64,000 nucleotides of DNA. Origin: Gnetum montanum. Its lineage: Eukaryota; Streptophyta; Gnetopsida; Gnetales; Gnetaceae. The stretch covers positions 653,025-717,024 of the forward strand of contig MNCI01034627.1 of assembly GCA_015680685.1 (NCBI GenBank), read 5' to 3'. Below the pieces are notes generated by a model. That model worked only from the letters and a program-made list of their open reading frames with translations, was not told the origin of the DNA and did not search any database. Below, piece after piece: positions 45,440 through 55,412 of this stretch (position 1 is its first letter; the number at the start of each line of letters is the position of its first letter). Both the position numbers and the translations under genes were made by a program.

Positions 45440-46104
45440 TTCTACTAAGCCAAATATTTCATGGAAATCAATAATCACCTTTATAAGGTATGTTCCAATG
45501 GCTTGGTTCGATGGTATGTTCCCGATGTAGATCAATTGTGAGTTCTCCATGATGCTCATGAGGGCCCTTGTGGGGTCATTACGCAGGAAGATGAATAGCC
45601 ATAAAAATCTTGCTTGTGGGATATTATTGGCCTACATTATTCCAGGATGCTCATCATTTTGTCCAATATTGTGAGTGCTGCCAACATGAGGGGGGAATGA
45701 CTGCTAGAATGAAGGGTTTGCAACTATGGATTCAACCTTTAGAATCCTTTGACATGTGGGGAATTGATTTTATGGGGCCTATTGCACCGATGTCCAATGG
45801 AAAAGCCTACATTGTTGTTGATGTTGAGTATTTTACCAAGTGGGTAGAAGCAACCATTGTTATCGACTGTACATCATCTACTACTACACGATTTGTTCAA
45901 AAACAAATCGTAAACAAGTTTGGCTTGCCTCGTGCACTTATTTCTGACAATGGTACACACTTTACAGGCTCAACTTTTTGAAAGTTAATGCAACACTTAG
46001 GAGTTGAGCACAAACTAACTGCATCATATCATCCTCAAGAAAATGGTCAAGCCGAGGTCACCAATAGGGAGATCACAAAAATATTGACACAAAAAATTAG
46101 CAAG
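45440..46104 (+). pseudogene. Integrase of element B, part 1 (before element C)
   Basis: Zinc-binding region: HDAHEGPCG, a frameshift, then KILLVGYYWPTLFQDAHHF and CECCQHEGG. Core: WGIDFMGPIAPMSNGKAY (first D), LISDNGTHFTGS (second D), a stop, then GQAEVTNREITKIL (E). The gene breaks off after QKIS at 46104, where element C inserted. It resumes at 59389. All three catalytic residues are present although the frame is broken. Confidence 0.87.
46100..46104. other. Target-site duplication GCAAG, left (element C)
   Basis: GCAAG before C and ACAAG after it (59389-59393), one mismatch. Both lie in the same codons of B's integrase, and the protein reads on across the insertion (ISK, then KYRRD). Confidence 0.85.
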
Positions 46105-47000
46105 TGATGAAGTGTCATTAATCGATGCATTGACTAGGCCGCATATACGGGGCCACGTATACGCAGCCATGTCAACGCGGGCTCGTCGACGTAGCCTTCC
46201 ATGCATCGACGTGGCCCCGTTTACGCGGAGCCTATTTCAGCCTATAAATAAGAGGGCCTTCCACCTCATTTAGATACCTTTTCAGTTAGTTGTAGTGAAG
46301 CTCTTGTAGTTTGTTCCCGTAGGAGATAGAATATTTTCCAAGTGCCTGCAGTAGGTGTAAGAAGAGTGATCGACTCTTTATTCAAGCATTGATGTATCTG
46401 AGCTCATTGGCGTGACGACAATAAAGATGAACTATTCAAGCATTCCTTGCAGCATTTGCACTTAGCTATTTTATGCATTCAATAGTTTAATATGTTTGTG
46501 CTTTGTTAATTACTTAAGTTTCTATTATTGTTATCTTAATCACTATTGCTCATTCATAGTTCGTAAAGGCCATAAGTACGACCATCTCGAACGTAAATCA
46601 AACACTTGGTAAACCCAATGAAACTTAACGTCTGGTAACCCAGAAGTGTTAGGAGATGCTCAGAACGTGCTCGGAAGATGGGATCAGATACTTATGCTAG
46701 GAATAGTTAGAATACAAGCTAGGATAATTATACATTAGATAATAGTTTATTCCTTACTTTTCATACCTTAATTAGCTGTCAAAAGATAATTAAAAAGCTA
46801 TAAAAATCATTAGCCTTAGTCTCACTTAACCATCGTAAATAGAACCTCACAAGTGAGATTAGGAGGACAATGACTGTTCTAACCCAAGGTTTCACTGTCT
46901 AGTGTATGTTAAGTTCTTACAGTCTACGGAATTTGACCGAGTCATGTGTGAAAGCCTGTGATTCGTATGGTTGGGCATAGGGGTAATTAGCTACTCATCA
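46105..47000 (+). repeat. 5' LTR of element C
   Basis: 896 bp, TGATGAAGTG to CTCATCA. The U3 at 46130-46230 has GTATACG and GGCCCCG motifs and several TCGACG steps. TATAAATA at 46243-46250. It aligns with 58475-59388, which has a short extra segment near 59280. Confidence 0.92.
46243..46250 (+). promoter_or_regulatory. TATA box, element C 5' LTR
   Basis: TATAAATA in GCCTATAAATAAGAGGGC, conserved in the 3' LTR at 58613-58620. Confidence 0.78.
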
Positions 47001-47001
47001 T

Positions 47002-47019
47002 TAGCATCATTGTTGGGGA
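47002..47019 (+). promoter_or_regulatory. Primer-binding site, tRNA-Asp type (element C)
   Basis: TAGCATCATTGTTGGGGA, one base after the LTR. Differences from the tRNA-Asp complement are mostly C-to-T and G-to-A. Confidence 0.75.
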
Positions 47020-47145
47020 CTGTTATTCTTACATGCATCATCTAACCTTAGTGAAATTATCATTCAAGTCATTGGAACTAACCCAGGATAGAAATATTTA
47101 CACACGCTAGGCGAATTAAAGTTTAATAGTAAGGTACATTGATTA

Positions 47146-49640
47146 CATGGACCGTCTAACATCCAATATGTCTTCTCACAGGAGAGAGGTATCCAACCCA
47201 CCAGTGCCATAAGAATGTCAGGTGGTGTACAAGCACTTCGATGAATATGTCCCTGATTTCACATTCATCCTACATTAGGATGAGTATCTACGATGGTGGG
47301 ACATGGAGGGCAGCATCGTTCTACTGCCTGACCGATTGGCTCCTGCAATGCTATATCACAATTTGGGTAGCCTAGTCATCCAGGACCATGAAGCGGAGTA
47401 TGTCATGGAGGACCATGACTACCAAGATTATCGTCCCACTAAGGCTCAATAGGCACGAGATCAATAGTAGGTGGATAGATATGAACAGAAGAAGGGGAAA
47501 CAATTCAGTAACCCCTTATTCTTGCAAGGGCTGTAGGACGATGAGGATTCCATCTTTCATGATACCCATTCGACCGAACTTCCCCTAGGGAAGTAGATCC
47601 TCCAGTCCATCATTTAGAACAAACCTCTCAATGACCAAGATCCTCAAGGGGATGGAGGGTCACATAGCAAGGATGGGTAGGCTGATTGAGGCCATCATCA
47701 GGGTAGAGGTGAAGATCAACATCGAAGTGGTGGCGATACCTCTCCTTCTTCTCCATCCTCTCGCTCTCCTACACCTTCATCTAGCTTAGGCTCTAAACAT
47801 AACTAGGATAGGAAGGGGTGAAAGGAAAGTGGTAAGAAATTTTGGAAGGGGCAACATGAGGACACACGCGACCAATCGCGTGATGCTCGCCGACATGAAA
47901 GGAGGGGTAGCCGGAATTGTCACAGACATCATGGTCCTCAGCAGGACTATGATTCGAATGAGCCATTGTTGGCTACTTAGAGCATGTTCCAAATTGCTGA
48001 GGTAGTCCAAATCCCTAGTAAGCACATGAAGGATAGTCAGATCAAGCACGTTGATATGAACAACATTCCAAGATTTGAAGGGTGATACAACTGTGATCCG
48101 TAGACTCACCTACAGGTGTTCCATGACACCTGCACCCTATAGAACATTAACAATGATTGGAAAAAGCTAAATTTGTTCCCTCGCACGCTCATCAAAGAAG
48201 CTGAAAGTTGGTATTGGTCCTTGGAGCCAAAATCAATCAGAAGATGGAGTACAATGCTTGAAATTTTCAATGACAAGTATCAAACATACTCTAGAGTGTC
48301 GAATCTGAGATAGAAGATCCAAGGCTAGAAATAAGGGAATCATGAACCCTTGGATGCCACCATGAGCAGGTACTACTCATTATTGCATCGGTGCCCTGGT
48401 CATGGTTACTCTCAGCAGGCACAACTTTGCCACATCATTGATGGGCTCCGTTTTGAAACATGAAAGACCCTTGGCATGTACACCCAAGGATGATTGTCTA
48501 AGCTAAGGGCCCATCAATTACAGTGCCTCATTGAAGAGGTGGCCAAGAAGGAAGGAGAACTTAGAAAAAAGGAGAGTGCAGAAAAATTTAACCAGGATCC
48601 TTCCCTCAGAAAAAGGAAAGTCCATTTTTGTGATGAGGATGATGAATCATCATTGGAAGAAGTAGTGAATCAGAAGACTTTGCTGTTACAAAAGTTTGCA
48701 TTTGAAATATCGACAAAGGTGGATAACATGTGGGACTCTCTGGATGAAAGAGTCCAAAGAGTGTTTAAAATCGAAGAGGAATCCAGAGAACAAGGTAATG
48801 ACTACGATCGACATACGAAGAAGGAAGCTGAACGTGCCCAACATAAGGACAAGGGCAAGGTTGCTATAGTAGAGCAGGTTGCAGACTCTGACACTGAGAA
48901 GGATGATGAATGTGGCATATGCCAATATGAGCATCCTAAGGGATGTTTTCCTGTGGTGTGACATCTTTAAGAGTCTTGGGTGTATGCATTGAACCCTCGC
49001 TTGGTGCAGCAGCAAACATCCCGAAGGTTACCTTATCCACAAGGCAACTCCAGGCGATTCCACTAACAACAGCAAGGATATTATCCAAATGGAGCACCAC
49101 CGAAACCATATGAATACTTCCAACAGTGGCAGCAACCACAAGCATGGGGGATGCCACCTCCAAGGCAGTAGTACCCTTACAAATAGCCAGATCCTTATGG
49201 GTACTACATTTAGCAATCGGTCTCTCCATGAGACTCTTCCAGTCATGCTACCTTTCAAAGTCATTACCACCTCTAAGAGTATTTTCGACCTCAATCTTCC
49301 TCACCTAGGGGGGAGAGCCCACATCTCTTCTATCCTCCATCACCTTCTCCTACGACTCCTCCACAACATCCTACTCAACTGCCACCTACCCCATTGATGC
49401 AGGGAGAAATACCTCCACAGCTGCAGCAACGAAATGCTATGAGGGCTGTTAACTTACAATCGGCACCTCAGCTGAGTGGAATGGAGCCCAAGCCACAAAC
49501 AAATCCTTTTTTCTGGCCTAATAATTTGAACATACCCTCACATACACCTGTGGCTAGTGCCTTTGAACCCACAAGTACCTTCGTTGTTCCATTGCCAGAG
49601 CATTCTTCAAGCCAACTGCACTCCAACGTCTAGATGGTCA
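47146..49640 (+). pseudogene. gag of element C
   Basis: ATG at 47146 (MDRLTSNMSSHRREVS). N-terminal domain: PPVP, a stop, ECQVVYKHFDEYVPDFTFIL, RWWDMEGSIVLLPDRL and DHEAEYVMEDHDYQDYRPT. A Ser/Arg/Asp-rich linker follows. Capsid: VDMNNIPRFEG, W.KLNLFPRTLIKEAESWY, PLDATMSRYYSLL and IIDGLRFET. The acidic helical region is open at 48494-48961 (EEVAKKEGELRKKESAEKF, SLDERVQRVFKIEEESREQ) and ends in the intact knuckle-like CGICQYEHPKGC. The tail (49000-49640) is rich in Q, P and Y. Stops are mainly CAG/CAA-to-TAG/TAA. In life it would have formed the particle and bound the RNA. Confidence 0.88.
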
Positions 49641-50140
49641 TGCTCACACATTCCATGACTGACTGGATCAAAGCAGGCCATCTTCCCTAGAAATTGACTG
49701 ATCTGGGAAGCCCCCTCATCTATCTTTAGGTGGCAGGGAACAATCCATGCAAAGCTCTTCTGGACTCAGGGTCAGGGATCAATTTGATCTTTCACAATAT
49801 GTACAAGAACTGGAACTTTCCCTCGCTAAAGCAGAGCAACATCCAGCTTGAGTTAGCAGATCAGTCCATCACTGTTTCCTTGGGATTGGTGGAGGACATT
49901 GTGACCACCGTTTGTGGGTGGTCCTATCCTGTTGATTTCCTGGTCATCTGTGTAGATAACTACAAGGGAAACTTCCTAATCATCATGGGAAGAGCCTGGC
50001 TAAGCATGGTGGATGCACAACTAGGACTCCGAGATCTGTCCCTTGAAATTTCAAAGAAAAATCATTTTGGAAAGATCAAGAAGAAGCACGTTCCATGCAT
50101 CATGTATAGTGACTCAGGGTGCAACTGTGTGTAGTAGTTA
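49641..50140 (+). pseudogene. Aspartic protease of element C
   Basis: AGHLP, a stop, KLTDLGSPLIYL, a stop (CAG to TAG), VAGNNPCKALLDSGSGINLI with an intact D-S-G site (about 49760). Then LELADQSITVSLGLVED, TTVCGWSYPVDFLV and GNFLIIMGRAWLS. Open 49730-50134. It is the best preserved protease in the window. It would have processed the polyprotein inside the particle. Confidence 0.87.
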
Positions 50141-50610
50141 TGGTATGCTAAGCGGATATCCATTCAAGTATGCAGTCGATGTACCAAGGAATCACTTGTT
50201 CAATAATGCCTATACGCAGTAGCCACTAACCAAGAGGGCACCCAGTGGCTAACAGCTAATCCTACTAGTAGAGCATTATGCAAGGAATCATCTGAGAGGC
50301 TTGTGCAAGCCTATATTGAAAGCATGGATGAAATGGAAGAAGTGCATCAATAGGTCTCCATTGTTGATGACCAAGATGACTGGGGGAAGCTGTAAATCCT
50401 TGAGAGCTTCAAACAAGAGCCCTTGGAGCTAAATTCTTTACCAGCTCACTTGGAATATGCATTTTTACAAAATGGAAAGCCAGTAATTATCAATGCCACC
50501 CTTGCTCCTGAACAGAAAAAGAGATTGTTGAAGGTGGTAAAAAAATGGGTTGCTGTGTTTGCATGGTCATATCCTGAGCTAAATGGAGTTGATCCCAGGG
50601 TCTGCTAGCA
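50141..50610 (+). pseudogene. Protease-RT linker of element C
   Basis: TQWLTANPTSRAL, YIESMDEMEEVHQ, WGKL, a stop (GAA to TAA), ILESFKQEPLELNSLPAHLE, FLQNGKPVIINATLAPEQKK and VVKKWVAVFAWSYPELNG. The last stretch (50423-50608) is open. It is collinear with B and D. Confidence 0.72.
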
Positions 50611-51540
50611 TCGGATCTATATTGACCCTTCCATGAAGCCACGATGATAGCCACAAAGATGATTGAATCCCAAATTGAAGCTGGTCATAAAAGATGAAAT
50701 CGAACAATTGCTAAAGGCTGGGTTCATCTATTTTATAGCTAATAGTGAATTGGTTAGCCCCTTCATTATTGTACCCAAGAAAGGTGGAAAGTGGAGAGTC
50801 TGTATTGATTTTTGGTTGCTCAATATGGCGACCTTCAAGGACCNATATTGATTTTTGGTTGCTCAATATGGCGACCTTCAAGGACCACTTCCCACTCCCA
50901 TTTATGGACCAGGTGTTGGACACCATATCAGGGCATCGCTACTACAGCTTTTTGGATGGTTATAGTGGTTATAACCAAATCCAAATAGCACCAGAAGATT
51001 AGGCCAAAACAATGTTCACAAGTCCATGGGGGACTTTCACATACAAGAAGATGCCCTTTGGCCTGTGCACTGCACTTGCTACGTTCCAATGCCTTTTCCT
51101 AAGCATCTTCCAACAACAAATTGGCAATGGGGTGGAAGTCTTCATGGATGACTTCTCCACCTATGGGGCCATGTTCGAGCAATCCTTGGATCATCTGGAG
51201 TAGGTTCTAAAAAGGTGTGTAGACACTAATCTATGCCTCAATTGGCAAAAGAGCCATTTGATGGTCCAAGAGGGCATTGTGCTGGGGCATCGCATCTCAC
51301 AAATAGGGATCAGCGTAGATCTTGAAAAGATCAGGGTCATCCAAGGAATCACCCGTCAACCAAGTACCATCAAAGATGTTCATTCATTCCTTGGACACAC
51401 TGGTTACTACCAACATTTCATTCAGAACTTCTCAAAGATCGCCAAGCCATTGGTAGGACTTACAAAGAAGGATGCTTCGTTCATCTGGACCAAGGAATGC
51501 AAGTCTACATTCCAAGCACTGAAATAGAAACTTGTAAAAA
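50611..51540 (+). pseudogene. Reverse transcriptase of element C
   Basis: Just upstream, MKPR is followed by stops from CGA and CAG codons, then LNPKLKLVIKDEIEQLLKAG, KKGGKWRVCIDFWLLNMA, FPLPFMDQVLD, YSFLDGYSGYNQIQIAPED (a CAG-to-TAG stop next), MFTSPWGTFTYKKMPFGLC, the active site VEVFMDDFSTYG with both aspartates, EGIVLGHRISQIGISVDLEK and SFLGHTGYYQHFIQNFSKIAKPL. A 41-base duplication around the N at 50844 shifts the frame artificially; the biological gene is in one frame there. The motifs are of Athila type. Confidence 0.88.
50803..50886. other. Exact 41-bp duplication around an N, probable assembly artefact
   Basis: 50803-50843 and 50846-50886 are identical. The extra 43 bases break the RT frame, which resumes correctly in the second copy. 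The same pattern surrounds the N at 40272. Confidence 0.87.
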
Positions 51541-51945
51541 CTCTAGTTCTACGGGCATCTGATTGGTCTAGACCCTTTTAAATTATGATAGATGCATCCA
51601 TCTACGCCTTGGGAGTCATGCTTACACAATGTGATAATCAGAAACGTCCATATTATATCCACTATGCAAGCCGTAGCATTGTGGGTGCTCAGCTAAACTA
51701 CACCACCACTGAAAAGGAGTTGATGTCGGTGGTGTTCGCCTTGGACACATTCCAGCACTATGTGCTCAGATACGAGGTTTTTGCGCATACTGATCATAGT
51801 GCTATCCAGTTCCTGATGAACAAACCAACGGTGAGCCCTCGCATCATCCAGTGGCTGGTGATTCTTCAGGAGTTTGATCTCACCATGGTGGATAGGAAAG
51901 AGACCAAGAATGTGTTTGCTGACCACTTGTCTTGGTTATGATGGG
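51541..51945 (+). pseudogene. RNase H of element C
   Basis: Open 51585-51941: MIDASIYALGVMLTQ (first D), YYIHYASRSIVGAQLNYTTT, EKELMSVVFALDTFQHYVLR (E), HTDHSAIQFLMNKPTVSP (D), IIQWLVILQEFDLTMVDRKE and NVFADHLSWL (last D). All family acidic positions are visible. It ends at TGA where relatives read RWDD (CGA to TGA). Confidence 0.87.
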
Positions 51946-52119
51946 ATGACACAGAAGAGGAGGAGCCCCTCTTCGACCAATTTCTAGATGAACTCCTCTT
52001 CATAGGTGTAGTCGATCCTCAAGTACCCAAGGAATCCCCTTGGTTCAACTGCATCCTCACCTACCTCACAACCCAGGAGCTACCAAAGGAGTGGAACCAT
52101 CAGCAAAAAACAACAGTTT
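51946..52119 (+). other. RNase H-integrase linker of element C
   Basis: Acidic linker (EEEEPLFDQFLDELLF-like) between RNase H and integrase, broken by shifts. No domain is known here. Confidence 0.5.
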
Positions 52120-53392
52120 CTCCATAAGGCCAAGAATTTCATGGAAATCAATAGCCACCTTTACAAGATGTGCACAGATGGCCTAGTTCGATGATGTGTC
52201 CTTGATGACGATGCACTGTGCATCCTCCAAGATGCTCACGAGGGTCCTTGTGGAGGCCACTATGCTGGACGCTGCACAACCGTTAAGATCCTGCTTGCAG
52301 GGTATTACTGGTCCACAATTTTCAAGGATGCACAATGGTTCACCTGCTCCTACGAACGATGCCACAAAGATGATGGGATGTTGGCATGGTTGGAGGGACC
52401 TCAATAGTGGATCCAGCCACTGGAGCCCTTCGACATCTGGGGCATCGACTTCATGGGACATCACACCATTGTCAAACGGAAAGGCATACATCATCGCAGC
52501 TGTGGACTACTGTACAAAGTGGGCAGAAGCGGCAGTCGTCGTCGACTGTTCTTCCAACACTGCTGCATGATTTGTCCAACAAAAAATCATTAATAGGTTT
52601 GAAGTGCCACATGCACTCATTTCTGATAATGGGACTCATTTTATGGGTGTTACTTTTCGGAAACTCATGCAATGCTTAGGGCTAACACATAAATTTACAA
52701 CGCCCTATCACCCCAAGCCAACGGGCAGGCCGAAGTCACCAATAGGGAGATCACCAAGATCCTTACCTGAACCATCAGCAAATACAGGAGGGATTGGAGC
52801 ATCAAACTCAACGATGCCCTATGGGCCTATCACTCCACATGGAAACTTCTTGTAGGGTACTCTCCCTTTGAGCTAGTGTATGAAAAGTTACCAACACTTC
52901 CAATTCAGGTTGAACTCTGCACACTATCCACCGCTAGTGACTTAGGCCTTGATCTCCCACTAGCACAACAAGAATGACTCATCAATTTAAGTGTGCTAGA
53001 TGAGAACCAATTAGTGGCCCTATCTTCCAATGAGATCCACAAGGCATATAGCAAAAAATGATATGATCTTAGGATTCGGAAGGTCACATTTAGATGTGGA
53101 GACAAAGTGTTGTATTGGAACCCCTCACACATATCTCAACCAACCAAGTTTCAAACACTATGGGAGGGATCTTACATTGTCTCTGAAACCTTTCCATCCA
53201 AGGCCTTGCTTATCCACAAACCTAAGGACCCCACCAAAACACAGTTAGTCAACCACCAACAACTGAAACCTTTTAGTGAACTCCACCCAACTAATGCAAC
53301 CGCCTCATCATCACCAAGACAACCTCGCTCCATTTTTCATGTCTCCTCCTTTCCACCCAGTCATGGGGGAGACTGTCATCCCTGCTAATCCA
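52120..53392 (+). pseudogene. Integrase of element C
   Basis: Zinc-binding region: LQDAHEGPCGGHYAGR (H..H), KILLAGYYWSTIFKDA, then C..RC near 52350. Core: WGIDFMG (first D), then a one-base-type shift near 52460, AYIIAAVDYCTKWAEAAVVV, ALISDNGTHFMGVTF (second D), YHPKPTG, a shift, QAEVTNRE (E, about 52730). Then YRRDWSIKLNDALWAYHSTW, GYSPFELVYEKLPTLP, LWEGSYIVSETFPSKALLI and a Pro/Ser-rich end with a stop at 53386-53388. The three catalytic residues survive; at least two frameshifts do not allow a product. Confidence 0.87.
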
Positions 53393-53965
53393 TTCCACTG
53401 CATCCCTCACCATTTTAAATTTTTTTTTCTTACACCCTTTTTGTTTTTCACCATTGTTCATCTGTTTGCAAATTCTTGTTCCATTTTTTCCTTTCTTTAA
53501 TTATTTTCTGTTTCTTTGTGTATGTTTCATTTTTTGTGTAATTATTTATACATCATCCTATTGTTTTCATATGTCTGGTGTAGATGGTTTTTGTTGTGAT
53601 GGGTAATGTCATAATCTACCTCATTATCTGGCTCCTGCCCTCGCATGGTTGTCCTTGGACTTTACATTTGTTTTTACCTCATAAACTCGATAGTGAGTCC
53701 ACATCATTCACCCATTCATCCTTCCATGGTTTTCCTTCTGTTGAGAACATGTAACCCCTTCACCTAAAAAAATTATAATTAATGTGTGACTTGTGTAGTT
53801 CCCAGCCTAAGGGATGACCCAATGGTTGAATCGGGTGTGACTTCAAGGGGAACAAAATATTTGTTGCTCTATTCTATCCCCTGGGTTGCTGGTATGCCCT
53901 AACAGGTTCCCTACCACTCCACATCCTTCTCTTCAAGGAAGCTTATGGGTAGTTCGACCTTGCAT

Positions 53966-54078
53966 GGTGTGGTCCTCACTAAAAAATTCAAAAGAAAAAC
54001 AAAGAGAAACAAAAAACAAAAACAGAGAAAAACAAGAGACAAAAGAAAAGAAATAAACATGAGGATTCAAAGCACACC
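53966..54078 (+). promoter_or_regulatory. Conserved 3' UTR hairpin, element C copy 1
   Basis: 5' arm GGTGTGGTCCTCAC (53966-53979), 3' arm GAGGATTCAAAGCACACC (54061-54078). GGTGTG pairs with CACACC and TCCTCA with TGAGGA. Compared with B (TTCTC/GAGAA) both sides of one pair have changed (T-A to C-G). The loop is A-rich and about 80 bases long. Confidence 0.75.
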
Positions 54079-54118
54079 CCTTGGTTGAATGCATGCACAC
54101 ACGCATGGGTCTTTGCAT

Positions 54119-54184
54119 GGTGTGGTTTCCCTGAAAAGAAAAAAAACAACAAACAAATCACTATGTGGGAATTCAAAGCACACC
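54119..54184 (+). promoter_or_regulatory. Conserved 3' UTR hairpin, element C copy 2
   Basis: 5' arm GGTGTGGTTTCCC (54119-54131), 3' arm GGGAATTCAAAGCACACC (54167-54184). GGTGTG/CACACC again, and TTCCC/GGGAA, a different compensatory change from copy 1. The loop is A-rich, about 35 bases. Confidence 0.75.
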
Positions 54185-54944
54185 CCTTAGACTGCCTCTC
54201 ATGGGCCACAAGCAATTATTATGGGACTCTCGTGGTCCCCTTTGAGTTATTCCCATTTCACTTCCTTTCTCTCACGTTGTTGGAGTGATGGTTCTCTGTG
54301 GATGCATTCCTGCTTCCTTGGGGGATGGCCGGGGCTTTGTCTATTGTTGCGATGTCACTACATGCGGTGGGTTTTGGGTCTAGCCTCGGGAATGGTTCTA
54401 CCAGGTTACTTAACCACAACTTCACATGGGGTTTCATGTGATCGACACTCAGACTACCCATTCTCTCATCTCTCTCTATTTCCATTTCTCTCCGTACTCA
54501 CCTCACTGCCAGTTTTATGTTTTGTGAGTTCATCGTGATTCCCGTGGGCTTCTCATGCCTTGGCAGGATCTCTTCGGTAGGCATCTTAACTGGCTAACAC
54601 CATTCCTTGGCCTTGGGGCCCTTGAACCCTAGTGTTGAGGATATGTAGGAGGCTATGAAGGCTATTGCCTGCTATGGGGAGGACCCACCTACATATTCTT
54701 GGTCCCGCTTGTTAAGTCTCCCATCCGATGGATTTCATAGTTGATTATTTTTAGGATCCCATTGCTCGATTTCTTCCCAGCAGAGTTCTTTAGAGTTCCG
54801 TTCTCCTATTTTTGTCTCTTTTTTGAGCCCAATTACCTTTCTCATGTCCTCAGCCATGTTCGGGCCTCTCACGTGCTTCAACTGCCCCAATTTGGCATAT
54901 CAAATTCATCATTTCAAGCTTTTTCCAGGTTGGTCAACGGGTGA

Positions 54945-55225
54945 ACATCCCTGCGTATACGGGGCCCCATATATGCAGTTCCTGCATATATGTGGCCGTG
55001 TATACACGGCTCCATTGATGTTGCACCTAATCCCTATATATAGGGCCATTGCTCTTCACATTTTCATCATTTGAGCTCCAAATTGAGAAGATATTTTACC
55101 ATTTTTTCTACCTAACCTTTCCCAACGCACCTAGATTCTGTCGTGATTCTGCATCTACCAATCCTTGCCCTTTTAAGCAACCAGAGGTATGCTCTCAGTC
55201 ATGGGGGGGGGGAGGGGGTGGTGCC
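54945..55225 (+). promoter_or_regulatory. LTR-U3-like promoter block upstream of ORF3 in element C
   Basis: 54952-55015 carries GTATACGGGGCCCC, ATATATGCAG, CATATATGTGGCC and GTGTATACACGG, the same word type as the U3 of A and C. A palindromic TATA-like CCTATATATAGGG is at about 55033-55045. Downstream is CCAGAGGTATGCTC (about 55180-55195), which fits a splice donor (AG|GTATG), then a G-run after CAGTCAT (55197-55215) resembling the family's polypurine tract. So an internal U3-to-leader-like unit precedes ORF3. It may be a real second promoter or a decayed LTR piece. B and A have no such block at this place. Confidence 0.5.
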
Positions 55226-55412
55226 TAGGCATAATTAATTACTTAATTAATTAGTTGGTTAATTACAAAAACTTTGGCTCTAACCCATAAATTAACACTT
55301 TGGAAGACTTAAAGGTGTGCATGTGCCAACAACATAACTTGGTCAAACTGACAAGGTGTATACAGACCATCTTAAGCTACTTATGTACGATCTAATGGGT
55401 GGTTATGTTTGA
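55226..55412 (+). other. Short interval before ORF3, possible intron
   Basis: Rich in T and A near the 3' end (GGTTATGTTTGATTGCAA just before the ORF). In A and B the matching spot ends in TTATTATAG and TGTGTGTAG, which look like splice acceptors. Confidence 0.4.

Larger units (their letters stand above)
53393..54944 (+). other. Long structured 3' UTR of element C, part before the promoter-like block
   Basis: No protein domain is found. It contains GTGTGACTTCAAGGGGAAC near 53838, the two hairpins at 53966-54078 and 54119-54184, and CTATGGGGAGGACCCACCTACAT near 54668. All of these have counterparts in B and most in A. Small open frames (for example 54221-54538) lack protein-like features. Confidence 0.6.
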
